Part shown: one piece after another, positions 8,641 through 17,267 of the stretch | Position numbering within the stretch: position 1 is the stretch's first letter | How the letters are laid out: each line of letters opens with the position of its first letter | The notes under the pieces: generated by a model | Told to the model about the DNA's origin: nothing | The model's database searches: none | Seen by the model: only the letters and a program-made list of their open reading frames with translations | Origin: an uncultured Pseudohongiella sp. | GTDB taxonomy: Bacteria > Pseudomonadota > Gammaproteobacteria > Pseudomonadales > Pseudohongiellaceae | Reading direction: 5' to 3' | DNA length: 36,402 bases | Assembly (NCBI GenBank): GCA_902531515.1 | Contig: CACAEJ010000014.1 | Location: 1 to 36,402 of the forward strand | Position numbers and translations under genes: made by a program

Positions 8641-9579
8641 ATGAAAGATAAAAGAATAAAGATATACAAAGTTGGTCCCTTTAGAATACCTGATTACATT
8701 CCAGGAATTTTTTCCGCTTTCTTATTAATAGTAGGTTTCCCCTTTGTTGTGCAGAGTCAACAGACCGCCGAAATTACAACGCAAACAGTAGGTGAAGGAC
8801 GACATGTATTATTTGGAAGAGGTGGAAATATCCTGGCCTCAATCGGAGATCAAGGTGTTTTGATTGTTGATTCACAGTTTCCCGATATGGTTCCGAAATA
8901 TCAATCAACTATAAAGTCTTTGGGAGGTCGTGAGATAGACTTCACCGTCAATACACACTGGCATTACGATCATGCCGATGGCAATGAACTCCTTGGTGAT
9001 GCAGGATCTTGGATTATTGCTCATTCTCATTCACGAGACATGATGACTAGACATAATACAATAAATACCGTCGTCAATCCGATAGTAGAGCAAGCACCCT
9101 ATAGTCAAGCTGGACTGCCCGTGGCGACCTATGAAGAAAAAATGGAGCTTTTCTTTAATGGAGAACAAATCGATTTGCTCCACGCAGGGCCTGCCCACAC
9201 GCAAGGAGACACCGCCGTCTTTTTTAGAGATTCTAATATAGTCCATATGGGTGATGTTTTTAATAACGCCGGTTACCCTTTTATTGATTCAGAAAATGGT
9301 GGAGAAATTGAAGGAATGATTGCTTTTTGTGAAACGATCTTAGGCGAGATAAATGCCGATACCATTGTTGTCCCAGGGCACGGAGAGGTAGCAACATACT
9401 ATGATCTCCTCGAATATATTACGATGCTTACGGAAATTAGGGGCAAAATAAAAGCGTTAATTGAACAGGGGGCGTCTTTGCAAGAGGTGATTGCGGCCAA
9501 TCCGACTGTAAATTGGGACGCAAAAAAAGGGGACCCCCTCAGACTAATCGATCGTGCTTATATGAGTCTCACCCGGTAA
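8641..9579 (+). CDS. Exported metallo-beta-lactamase-fold hydrolase
   Basis: A 312-residue MBL-fold protein with a hydrophobic N-terminal export or anchor segment at about 19-40. All zinc ligands are present: His106-x-His108-x-Asp110-His111, His186, Asp205 and His247 (in VVPGHGEV). Such enzymes hydrolyse esters, lactones, thioesters or other bonds; true beta-lactamase activity is not implied. An AGGAG at 8631-8635 supports the start. It ends the plus-strand operon, 24 bp after quinoprotein 2, which suggests a hydrolytic step on the oxidised product (inference). Its 3' end overlaps the convergent symporter gene by 36 bp. Confidence 0.9.
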   Translation: MKDKRIKIYKVGPFRIPDYIPGIFSAFLLIVGFPFVVQSQQTAEITTQTVGEGRHVLFGRGGNILASIGDQGVLIVDSQFPDMVPKYQSTIKSLGGREIDFTVNTHWHYDHADGNELLGDAGSWIIAHSHSRDMMTRHNTINTVVNPIVEQAPYSQAGLPVATYEEKMELFFNGEQIDLLHAGPAHTQGDTAVFFRDSNIVHMGDVFNNAGYPFIDSENGGEIEGMIAFCETILGEINADTIVVPGHGEVATYYDLLEYITMLTEIRGKIKALIEQGASLQEVIAANPTVNWDAKKGDPLRLIDRAYMSLTR

Positions 9580-11067
9580 TCGTTTTTTAACTGAGTTTGA
9601 AGACCATAGGGAACCTAAAACAGCAATCAATGTATTTACTATTAATCCATAAAACCCTGGGTGAAAACCCCACAGCTTGCCGTCTACGACGAAGCTAAAT
9701 TCGCCAAATGCTAACAGCAGAGAGATTATCAGACCACTAATAAGCCCCAAAAAGACCGGCCCAGCCTTTAATTGTGAAAAATGGATGCCCAGCATAAAAG
9801 CCGGTGCAATTTGAATAAGTAAATCAAATTTCCGGTCGAGCAAACTTATAAGTGATGTTTGCTCCTTCAACACTATTGCAAGTATGCTGAGCATGGCCAC
9901 TACGACCCATGAACAACGTTTACCAAGAAGAGTCAACTCTGATTCTTTAGCTCTAGGTTTGATGTGTGGAGAGTAGATATCCTTAGTAAACATTGAAGAA
10001 ATGGACAACATCGCAGAATCTGCAGTGGACATCAGTGCCGCCAGTACTGCGCTGAATATTATGACGACCAACCCATAACCTACTAAAGAGCTTTCCTGAA
10101 TTATCCTCAGGATACTGGCAAAAGCTTGGTCTGAATCAGCACCTTCTAAGCCTGGAATATACGCCAATGCATAAATACCAACAATTATTGAGATCAACAC
10201 CGAAATAAATGGCATGAAAGCCATGGCTGCAAAGCTACGTTTCAAAGTGTTCGTAGAGCGCGCCGAATAAATCCGCTGGATTGCTTGCGGATATAATGCT
10301 CCCCCCATACCCACTAACAATATGTAACTAAGCCACTCTCTTAACATCAAGGAGTCAGGCGACATTAATTTGTTAGAATTCTTTGAGTTCGAGATCATAT
10401 CAGTTGCTAAAGAAATAGATCCAAATTCTTCTATCATGAGGAACATCAATAGGATAAAACCTAAGAAAAGTACGGCACCCTGAATAACATCTGTCCATGC
10501 TATTGCTCTAATTCCGCCAAGAGTGCCATAAACAACCATGATCGTGGCAAGACCGATAACGCCATAGTTATAAGCAATGTCGCCTGCAGGTCCAGCAAGA
10601 CCTTGCATTGCACGACCCATAGTCATCAACTGGGCGAGTAGATAATTGCTCAGCGCTATAATCATTACGATAGACGCCAGTGTCGCTAATCCCCTTGATT
10701 GAAATCGGTCCCAAATGAAATCGACTGGGGTAACAAAGTTCCTCTTAATTGCTAAAGCATGTAGTTTAAAAGCAAAGGTTTGATAGAATACAATTATTGC
10801 CATCATATAGTGCACGCTTATCAACCATGAGAAGCCAAGGCGATAGGTTGCGCCCGCAACACCAAAGACTGTATTACCACTGTATTGGGTCGCATAAAGG
10901 GTTAGAAACAAAACTATAAAGCTAAAGCCCCTTCCTGCGAGATAAAAATCTTGCATCGAATCTTCTTTTCGGGCCTTACGTCCTAACAGACCCAACAAGA
11001 GTAATGAAGCCAGGTAGCAACCAAAGAAAATCCACGCGCCTAAGCCAAAAGGCAACAAGTCACTCAT
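9544..11067 (-). CDS. Sodium:solute symporter (SSS family), coupled to DUF3311
   Basis: A 507-residue polytopic symporter with the SSS signature DFYLAGRGFSFIVLFLTLYA near its start and many membrane helices. Start chosen at 11067: the ATG overlaps the TGA of the upstream DUF3311 gene (ATGA), the usual sign of translational coupling, with AGAGGTG upstream. A longer frame extends to 11112 but lacks this support. It is the last gene of the cox-like cluster, so the imported solute may be a substrate for that cluster. Its 3' end overlaps the convergent MBL hydrolase gene by 36 bp. The transported solute is unknown. Confidence 0.9.
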   Translation of the reverse strand: MSDLLPFGLGAWIFFGCYLASLLLLGLLGRKARKEDSMQDFYLAGRGFSFIVLFLTLYATQYSGNTVFGVAGATYRLGFSWLISVHYMMAIIVFYQTFAFKLHALAIKRNFVTPVDFIWDRFQSRGLATLASIVMIIALSNYLLAQLMTMGRAMQGLAGPAGDIAYNYGVIGLATIMVVYGTLGGIRAIAWTDVIQGAVLFLGFILLMFLMIEEFGSISLATDMISNSKNSNKLMSPDSLMLREWLSYILLVGMGGALYPQAIQRIYSARSTNTLKRSFAAMAFMPFISVLISIIVGIYALAYIPGLEGADSDQAFASILRIIQESSLVGYGLVVIIFSAVLAALMSTADSAMLSISSMFTKDIYSPHIKPRAKESELTLLGKRCSWVVVAMLSILAIVLKEQTSLISLLDRKFDLLIQIAPAFMLGIHFSQLKAGPVFLGLISGLIISLLLAFGEFSFVVDGKLWGFHPGFYGLIVNTLIAVLGSLWSSNSVKKRLPGETHISTID

Positions 11068-11285
11068 TCTTTTGGCACCTCTGCTCGCAGACAGATCCAA
11101 GCAGTAAAACAAGAGGTTAAAAATAAGCCACTAAGACTTATTAATACCCATATTGGAAACCCAAATATCTGCCTAACATCGCCGGCAGGCCAATACCACG
11201 GTATGATGATAGCGAGCAAAAGAAGATAAATCGCCACAATCCAACTTAGTTTTGACCGCTGATAATTACCCACTTGCGACCCCAA
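11064..11285 (-). CDS. DUF3311-like small membrane protein
   Basis: A 73-residue protein with two predicted membrane helices and the DUF3311 pattern (IPWYWP, then a GFPIW segment leading into the second helix). DUF3311 proteins are usually encoded next to SSS symporters and are thought to be their small partners; that arrangement holds here, with an ATGA overlap to the symporter. The start seems to be TTG at 11285, overlapping the end of the VWA gene by 20 bp; a GTG at 11273 is the alternative. Neither has a clear ribosome site. Confidence 0.75.
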   Translation of the reverse strand: MGSQVGNYQRSKLSWIVAIYLLLLAIIIPWYWPAGDVRQIFGFPIWVLISLSGLFLTSCFTAWICLRAEVPKE

Positions 11286-12471
11286 AAGGATAGCGGCTCT
11301 CTTGAATAGGTGCAGAAATTATGTCTGATAAATCTCTAAGACTCTTAATATTGTGTGCGGTTTTAAATTCATCGACATAGGGTAGCATTTTCCTTATACC
11401 ATGCGCCCTGGGTTCAAAACCCTCGTATCGTAATAGCGGATTTAACCAGATTAATCTTTTCACCGATTTATTCAGCCTCTCCATCTCCTTATCTAAACCG
11501 TCAGTCTGATCTCGGTCTAGCCCATCAGTGACTAGGATACAAACTGCCCCTTGCGTTAGAACCCGTCTTGACCAATGAGTATTAAACTGTTTAAGGCAAT
11601 AGCCGATTCGAGTTCCGCCAGACCAATCCTTGACAGACCGTGACGCGCTCTCTAAAGCCAAATCAACATCCCTGCGTCGAAGGTGCCTGGAAATATTTGT
11701 AAGCCGTGTGCCGAAAACAAAACAATGCACTCTATCCCTATCATTGGTCACCGAGTGCATAAAATGCAACAACATACGACTGTACTGATCCATAGATCCA
11801 GAAATATCACAAAGTATTACGATGGGCGGATGTCGTAGCTTATGACTTTTAAAGGCAAGAGGCATTGTTTCTGGCTGACGTAAGGCGGCTCGAAGCGTTC
11901 TTCGCATATCGATCTTTTTATCTCGGCCTCCACTACGATATCTTCTCGTCATCACATTTGGTATCGGTAACTTAACTTCTTGGATGGCTCTCTTTGCTTG
12001 TTCAATCTCATCCTGCGACATTTGCTCAAAATCTTTGTCTTGCAATACCTCATCACTAGAAAAAGTAAAGCTCGCATCAAACTCTATTTGATTCTCGCCG
12101 TCGCCTTTACTTTTATCCGATTGGAGATTAGGCGTTATAGCCTCGCTTACTCGCCTGGAGATTGTTTGAGTTTCATCTTCCGCTACACGAACAACAGGCA
12201 ACATCAAACCCATCATACGCTCCATGATTTGCGGATTCTTCCAAAATATATGGAATGCTTGATCAAAAATTTGTCTTTGATCGCTTTTTTTTACAAAATT
12301 TGAAAATAAAAGCCAGTACAAATCTTCTCGCGAGGAGAAACCTACTAAAGATAAAGCACTAATTGCATCGAGAACTTCTCGAGGACCAACAAGCAGGCCA
12401 GCAGAGCGCAACATACGAGAAAAATGAAGAACATTTTCTGCAATTCGGCCTTCAATCATCTCGTCATTCAT
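11266..12471 (-). CDS. coxE: VWA-domain protein, CoxE family
   Basis: A 401-residue cytoplasmic protein with a C-terminal von Willebrand A domain. The MIDAS metal site is intact: Asp222-x-Ser224-x-Ser226 (DISGSM), a Thr in GGTRIG and an Asp in VTDGLD. The N-terminal half is the CoxE-type helical region. With its MoxR partner, CoxE is known from CO dehydrogenase systems to act in maturation of the molybdenum/copper active site. Its ATG shares one base with the MoxR stop codon (TAATG), so the two are translationally coupled. The name follows family and context and does not mean that CO is the substrate. Confidence 0.88.
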   Translation of the reverse strand: MNDEMIEGRIAENVLHFSRMLRSAGLLVGPREVLDAISALSLVGFSSREDLYWLLFSNFVKKSDQRQIFDQAFHIFWKNPQIMERMMGLMLPVVRVAEDETQTISRRVSEAITPNLQSDKSKGDGENQIEFDASFTFSSDEVLQDKDFEQMSQDEIEQAKRAIQEVKLPIPNVMTRRYRSGGRDKKIDMRRTLRAALRQPETMPLAFKSHKLRHPPIVILCDISGSMDQYSRMLLHFMHSVTNDRDRVHCFVFGTRLTNISRHLRRRDVDLALESASRSVKDWSGGTRIGYCLKQFNTHWSRRVLTQGAVCILVTDGLDRDQTDGLDKEMERLNKSVKRLIWLNPLLRYEGFEPRAHGIRKMLPYVDEFKTAHNIKSLRDLSDIISAPIQESRYPFGVASG

Positions 12472-13388
12472 TAAGAGGCTTTTGCAAGTTCTAGTTTAAC
12501 TTGTTCCAAAATTCGAGCCGCCTCGCTACCACGAATCTTTGCTATATCGTCCTGATACTTAAGTAACGTCCCAAGAGTGTGATCAACTCCTTCAGTATCT
12601 AGCACCATTTTATCGAGTTGCGTCAAAGCCTCAGCCCAATCCAGCGTTTCTGCGACTCCCGGAAGCTTAAATAAATCTTCTTTTCTCAGTTGCTGCACAA
12701 ATGTCACAACCTGTTCACTTAATTGTTTGTCGATTCCAGGTAATTTAGTGTGAATAATCTGAAGCTCCCTGTCCACGCTCGGATAGTCTACCCAGTGATA
12801 CAGGCATCGGCGTTTTAATGCGTCGTGTATTTCTCGAGTTCGATTAGAAGTAACAATAACCACCGGAGGTTTTTCTGCATTTATGGTGCCCATTTCAGGT
12901 ATCGTTATCTGGAAATCTGAAAGCATCTCCAATAAAAATGCCTCAAACGGCTCATCAGTTCGGTCCAGTTCGTCAATCAGCAAAACTGGTGACTTACCAT
13001 TATCAGATTTCAAAGCCTGCAATAATGGCCTCTCAATTAAAAATTCTTCGGAAAACACGTCACTGGCTAACGACTGCTTGTCATGATTTCCTGACGCTTC
13101 GGCTAATCTGATTTCGATCATCTGTCTTGAATAATTCCACTCATAAACCGCTGAGCTCACGTCTAGACCTTCGTAGCATTGCAATCGCACCAGTTTCCGA
13201 TCTAAAGCAGACGATAACACTTTCGCAATCTCGGTCTTTCCTACACCGGCTTCGCCTTCGAGGAAGAGGGGCTTTCCCATTTTAAGGGATAAAAAGAGAG
13301 TGGTTGCAAGTGGACGATCAGCAATATAGCCAGACGATGCCAACAAGGACAAGACTGCATCTATACTTTCTGGAATGCCTGGTCTCAT
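12471..13388 (-). CDS. coxD: MoxR-family AAA+ ATPase, CoxD-like
   Basis: A 305-residue AAA+ ATPase with Walker A GEAGVGKT (45-52) and Walker B VLLIDE (Asp139-Glu140), followed by an FEAFLLEMLSDF stretch and a TSNRTREIHDAL sensor region typical of MoxR proteins. In CO dehydrogenase systems CoxD is a chaperone-like ATPase needed to assemble the active site of the large subunit, working with CoxE. It starts 4 bp after the CoxM stop and ends inside the CoxE start codon. Its presence implies a client enzyme, and that client's large subunit is not in this window. Confidence 0.9.
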   Translation of the reverse strand: MRPGIPESIDAVLSLLASSGYIADRPLATTLFLSLKMGKPLFLEGEAGVGKTEIAKVLSSALDRKLVRLQCYEGLDVSSAVYEWNYSRQMIEIRLAEASGNHDKQSLASDVFSEEFLIERPLLQALKSDNGKSPVLLIDELDRTDEPFEAFLLEMLSDFQITIPEMGTINAEKPPVVIVTSNRTREIHDALKRRCLYHWVDYPSVDRELQIIHTKLPGIDKQLSEQVVTFVQQLRKEDLFKLPGVAETLDWAEALTQLDKMVLDTEGVDHTLGTLLKYQDDIAKIRGSEAARILEQVKLELAKAS

Positions 13389-13392
13389 CTTT

Positions 13393-14187
13393 CTAGGTGC
13401 AGGCCTGAACTGCTCGTTTAGTCATGACTTTCACCAAATGAGCACGATATTCGGCACTCGCGTGTATGTCAGAATTCATTTTCTCAACAGGCAGATCTAT
13501 TTTATCTACCGAATTTGGAGAAAAATCCTGATTCAAAGCGTCCTCAAGTCTCATTCCACGATGTGCACAGGCCGTCGCTCCAGTTACACCAATTCTCACC
13601 CCATCAGCCGTTTTCGCTAAAAAGACTCCTGCAATAGCATACCTAGAAGCGGGGTTCTCAAATTTCATGTAAGCAGCCACTTCTGTTTTCGGGAATTTAA
13701 CCGAGACAATTATCTCATCGTCATCTAAAGCTGTTTCAAACATGCCCGTAAAAAAATCGTCTCCAACAAACTCACGCTTGTTAGTAATTACTGTAGCGCC
13801 CAAAGCAATAACTGCAGCTGGATAATCTGCGGCGGGGTCATTGTTTGCAATTGAGCCCCCTATGGTTCCCCGATTGCGAACAGCCGGATCTCCTATGTTT
13901 CCAGCCAGTTTAGAGAGCGCCGGGATCGCTTCATTAATTTCAATAGAAGCTGCTACTGCGGCGTGCGTGACCATAGCGCCAATTGTCACCGAATTCTCGT
14001 CAGAACTAATTTCTTTTAACTCTTTGATCCCCCCTAGATCTATAAGATTGCTGGGATCAGCCAATCTATGTTTCATTGTCGGAAGCATGGTCTGACCACC
14101 GGCTAGAAATTTTCCATCCTCAGCACTTCTGATTATTTCCACTGCTTTATCTACACTACTTACTTTTTCATATGAAAAATTATACAT
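13393..14187 (-). CDS. coxM: CoxM-like FAD subunit of a molybdenum hydroxylase
   Basis: A 264-residue medium subunit of the xanthine oxidase/CO dehydrogenase family, which binds FAD and passes electrons from the FeS subunit to the acceptor. Both FAD signatures are present: AGGQ at 29-32 and TIGGS at 108-112, in the usual context DPAVRNRGTIGGSIANNDPAADYP split across the loop. A GAGG eight bases upstream supports the ATG. It lies between the CoxS and MoxR genes. The coxL gene expected in such operons is not in the 59 bp before it or the 4 bp after it. Confidence 0.92.
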   Translation of the reverse strand: MYNFSYEKVSSVDKAVEIIRSAEDGKFLAGGQTMLPTMKHRLADPSNLIDLGGIKELKEISSDENSVTIGAMVTHAAVAASIEINEAIPALSKLAGNIGDPAVRNRGTIGGSIANNDPAADYPAAVIALGATVITNKREFVGDDFFTGMFETALDDDEIIVSVKFPKTEVAAYMKFENPASRYAIAGVFLAKTADGVRIGVTGATACAHRGMRLEDALNQDFSPNSVDKIDLPVEKMNSDIHASAEYRAHLVKVMTKRAVQACT

Positions 14188-14246
14188 TACTCATTCCTCA
14201 CTAATTTCTACGACGCACGCTAGCGCCTATTCCGTTCTCCGTCATT

Positions 14247-14720
14247 TCACTGCCCCCCCATATCCTTTGCCCCTGCCTGAATGGCTTTGACGATATTGTG
14301 GTAGCCAGTGCATCGGCATATATTGCCCTCTAATTCTTTTCTCACAGTCGCCTCGTCTACTTCGCTTCCATTTCGATTAACGATATCCACACCGCTCATC
14401 ACCATGCCCGGCGTACAAAACCCGCACTGCAAACCATGATTATCTTTGAACGCCTGCTGCATAGGATGCAACTGTCCATTGCCGGCTAAGCCCTCTATCG
14501 TGACCACCTCAGATCCCTCCGCCTGAATGGCTAACATTGTGCAAGATTTAATAGAAACACCATCCACATGAATAACGCAGGCCCCACACTGGCTAGTATC
14601 ACAACCAACATGAGTACCCGTGAGCTTTAAATGCTCCCGCAGAAACTGCACTAGCAATGTTCTTTCTTCTATTTCACCGCTGACGGACTGGCCGTTCACG
14701 TTCATTGAAACAGTTAACAT
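14247..14720 (-). CDS. coxS: CoxS-like [2Fe-2S] subunit of a molybdenum hydroxylase
   Basis: A 157-residue small subunit with two [2Fe-2S] clusters: the plant-ferredoxin-type set Cys40, Cys45, Cys48, Cys60 and the C-terminal set Cys99, Cys102, Cys135, Cys137 (CGFCTPGM and CRCTGY). The sequence resembles CoxS closely ([10 protein letters not shown] and a [11 protein letters not shown] stretch). It carries electrons from the molybdenum site to FAD. GGGAGAG precedes the ATG. Its partners CoxM and CoxG are adjacent, but no large subunit is present, so it must work with one encoded elsewhere or in a non-standard complex. Confidence 0.93.
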   Translation of the reverse strand: MLTVSMNVNGQSVSGEIEERTLLVQFLREHLKLTGTHVGCDTSQCGACVIHVDGVSIKSCTMLAIQAEGSEVVTIEGLAGNGQLHPMQQAFKDNHGLQCGFCTPGMVMSGVDIVNRNGSEVDEATVRKELEGNICRCTGYHNIVKAIQAGAKDMGGQ

Positions 14721-14743
14721 GATTTCTCTCCCTTAATTCTTAA

Positions 14744-14762
14744 GTGGCATAAAATCTGCCAC
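14744..14762 (-). repeat. Inverted repeat upstream of coxS
   Basis: On the minus strand, GTGGCA and TGCCAC flank a seven-base AT-rich loop: a perfect 6+6 inverted repeat 23 bases before the coxS start, in the 107 bp gap after coxG. It could be an operator or an attenuating hairpin. It is not followed by a U-run, so a standard terminator is unlikely. Confidence 0.4.
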
Positions 14763-14827
14763 AAATTCGTTCAAACTCTCATAGTAGCAAGTCGTTTTGA
14801 TCAGTTTTAAAGATTGATTAACCCAGG

Positions 14828-15280
14828 TCAAGCGTTATCGTCTGAACTTAACAAGTCGTTAAAATTCCCGAAAAATTCGTCTGACATTTTTTTTGCGGTT
14901 CCATCGATTAAACGTGCTCCGAGTTGGGCGAGTTTACCACCCACACTTGCTTGCACATCGTAAACCAGAATTGTTTCAATACCATCTTCTGTTAAATCGA
15001 CTTTCGCAGAGCCTTTCGCGAATCCCGCTACTCCGCCCTGTCCCTCGCCCTTGATGGTATAGCCATGAGGCGCGTTTATATCTGCTAATTCTACTTTGAA
15101 TTTGAACTTCGCTTTTACGGGGCCCACTTTGGTTGTAATTTTTGCTTCAAAAGCATTCTCGCCGACCGCCTCAAAGGATTCACATCCCGGCATAGACTGT
15201 TTTAAAATCTCGGTATCATTGAGAGCGGCCCAGACCTTTTCTATAGTAGCAGCTATTCTCTGTTCGGAAATCATCTCCAT
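14828..15280 (-). CDS. coxG: CoxG family SRPBCC protein
   Basis: A 150-residue START/SRPBCC-fold protein with the CoxG hallmarks: PGCESFE near 33-39, KVGPVKAKFKFK, GEGQGGVAGFAKG and GGKLAQLGARLIDGTAKKM. CoxG is known to help anchor or recruit CO dehydrogenase to the membrane, and recent work on mycobacterial CoxG supports a quinone-transfer role. Here it is the first gene of the cluster, 107 bp ahead of coxS. The ATG at 15280 is preferred because AGG lies eight bases upstream; a second ATG two codons on is possible. It is the best evidence that the cluster is cox-type rather than a plain xanthine dehydrogenase. Confidence 0.92.
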   Translation of the reverse strand: MEMISEQRIAATIEKVWAALNDTEILKQSMPGCESFEAVGENAFEAKITTKVGPVKAKFKFKVELADINAPHGYTIKGEGQGGVAGFAKGSAKVDLTEDGIETILVYDVQASVGGKLAQLGARLIDGTAKKMSDEFFGNFNDLLSSDDNA

Positions 15281-15392
15281 ATTTTTTGCCTATATAGCTG
15301 TCAGGTACTTTCCAATCGATCCCAACACTCGCTAACAACTTATTACTTAATCAACGAATAACTGCTCTGCTTTAAATGTTCTATGAAATCAG

Positions 15393-17216
15393 TTACCAAC
15401 CTACAGCGCCACCATCCTTTCTATGATCTGAGCCAGCCCTGTATATGCCATTAACTGGATGATCTTCCTCTATACTCTCTTGAGAGTAAGTTGGCGTGGG
15501 CAAATTTGGATCTCTCGTGAACAAAATACCCTGATAACCGCCGACTGCGCTTCCATTGACAGGTCTCACTTCATGGCCTCTAGCCTCAAGTGATCTACCC
15601 ACTAGATTATAGAGATTGTGCTCAAGGGAAAGTCGATTGCTAGTCTGACTGTGAGTAAATCTAGCCGCGTCTGTTGTCATTTGTAAGTTCATTCCATGAT
15701 CTATTACATTTACCATATGCTGCGCATGAGTCTCAGGCTGAACAGCCCCACCCATATTGCCAAAAGTCATTAGAGGCTCACCATTCTGCATAACAAAACC
15801 AGCAATGATCGAATGGAATGGCCGCTTCCGGGGAGCAACAACGTTAGGGGATTCCGCATCGAGGGAAAATGCCACTCCCCGATTATGCAGTATCATTCCA
15901 TAAGGCGGGATAGCAACCGCGGAACCGTAAACCGAAAAGATACTGTGTATGAAAGACACCATGTTGCCCCATCGGTCTGCCGTGGTCAGGTAAATAGTTC
16001 CCCCATCTAAACCACCTTTTACAGAAGGTTCAGAGGCATGATCCATATCTATTCGGTTACACAGACCTGCAGCGTAAGACTTGTCTAATAGCCTTTCTAG
16101 CGGAACATCTACAAAAAGTGGGTCGCCGTTGTATGCTTGTAAATCGGAGTAAGCTAATTTTTTTGCCTCGACCATTAAATGCCAATAGTCCGGGTTTGAA
16201 GGCCCTAAGGAACTTAGGTTTAATTCATGATGAGCAGCGCAAACCTCCAGTATGTTGAGCATTTCCAAGCCCGCCCAACCCTGCCCTGGTGGTGGTAGCT
16301 GAAATATCTCGTAACCGTGATAAGTGGTGGAAATAGGCTCCACCCACTCAGACTCAAATTCAACTAGGTCAGCATGGGTCATGACACCGCCACCTTTCTG
16401 GACTCGAGTAACAAGAGCATCCGCAATCGGTCCCTTATAGAAGGCATCTCGACCATCTTTTTGAATCAAACGAAGTCCAGTTGCTAAATCTGGATTCCTT
16501 AAGATGCTATACAGATCAGGAGCCTTGCCTTTTTCTAAAAAAACTTCAGCCGAATAATCATCATTCCGCAATCTGCGTTCGGCGGACACTAAATCTCGAT
16601 GACGTCGTTCCCCCTGACCCCAACCCTCTTCAGCGATGCGCGCGGCCCGCTCAAAAGTTTCCTGAAAACCTAAAGTACCGAACCGTGAGAGCAACGCGTC
16701 ATAACCTGAAATAGCTCCTGGCACGGTTGCCGCATTTACCCCCGAACCGGGCACAGACTCAAGGCCTAGATCATTTTTGAAGAATTCTGGAGTCCAACCT
16801 GAAGGAGCCCAACCAGCGGAATTAAGCGCATATAATTTATTCTCTTGCGCAATGTAAACTAGTGCAAATAAGTCTCCGGCTATCCCAGTATCATTTTGAG
16901 AAGTCACGTCGAGAACCGCGCCTGCAGCTACTGCAGCATCAATCGCGTTACCACCACCCTGCAAAATTTCCAAACCTGCCTGAGCCGCAAGTGTGTCGCT
17001 TGTAGCAACAATTCCATGACGAGCAATTACTTCAGAGCGTCCTTGGCCCAACCATCCCTGCGCTCTTGACCCACTCGCAGCAACAACATTTGCAGCGGGT
17101 GTCGGAGAATCCTCAGTTGGTATGCCAAACGGATTTAGAGACTGCGCGACAGCAAAATTACTTGTTAAAAAAATGGTGGTCAAAATAACTGGGAAAAACT
17201 TTAACATTTTTTTCAT
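15393..17216 (-). CDS. ggt: Exported gamma-glutamyltransferase-family protein
   Basis: A 607-residue Ntn-hydrolase of the gamma-glutamyltransferase family with a signal peptide ending near AVAQ (residue 25). The N-terminal family motif (GGGNAIDAAVAAG, about 85-97) is present. The self-processing and catalytic Thr appears to be Thr407 in GGTIYLTTADRWGN, which aligns with the start of the small subunit in classical enzymes. Members cleave gamma-glutamyl bonds of glutathione or related amides; some are cephalosporin acylases, so the true substrate is open. It is downstream of, and co-directional with, the DUF3500 gene (51 bp gap). Confidence 0.9.
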   Translation of the reverse strand: MKKMLKFFPVILTTIFLTSNFAVAQSLNPFGIPTEDSPTPAANVVAASGSRAQGWLGQGRSEVIARHGIVATSDTLAAQAGLEILQGGGNAIDAAVAAGAVLDVTSQNDTGIAGDLFALVYIAQENKLYALNSAGWAPSGWTPEFFKNDLGLESVPGSGVNAATVPGAISGYDALLSRFGTLGFQETFERAARIAEEGWGQGERRHRDLVSAERRLRNDDYSAEVFLEKGKAPDLYSILRNPDLATGLRLIQKDGRDAFYKGPIADALVTRVQKGGGVMTHADLVEFESEWVEPISTTYHGYEIFQLPPPGQGWAGLEMLNILEVCAAHHELNLSSLGPSNPDYWHLMVEAKKLAYSDLQAYNGDPLFVDVPLERLLDKSYAAGLCNRIDMDHASEPSVKGGLDGGTIYLTTADRWGNMVSFIHSIFSVYGSAVAIPPYGMILHNRGVAFSLDAESPNVVAPRKRPFHSIIAGFVMQNGEPLMTFGNMGGAVQPETHAQHMVNVIDHGMNLQMTTDAARFTHSQTSNRLSLEHNLYNLVGRSLEARGHEVRPVNGSAVGGYQGILFTRDPNLPTPTYSQESIEEDHPVNGIYRAGSDHRKDGGAVGW

Positions 17217-17267
17217 TATCTGTTTTAACCTTAGCGAAGAATAAATTAGTTTCAGAAACGTTAGGGG

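Noticed and set aside
8641-9579. Antibiotic-resistance beta-lactamase
   Set aside because: The MBL fold is broad; the sequence and operon context with quinoproteins point to a metabolic hydrolase.
9544-15280. Calling the cluster a functional carbon monoxide dehydrogenase operon
   Set aside because: The catalytic large subunit is absent and the cluster ends in a solute symporter, so CO oxidation is not supported from this window.
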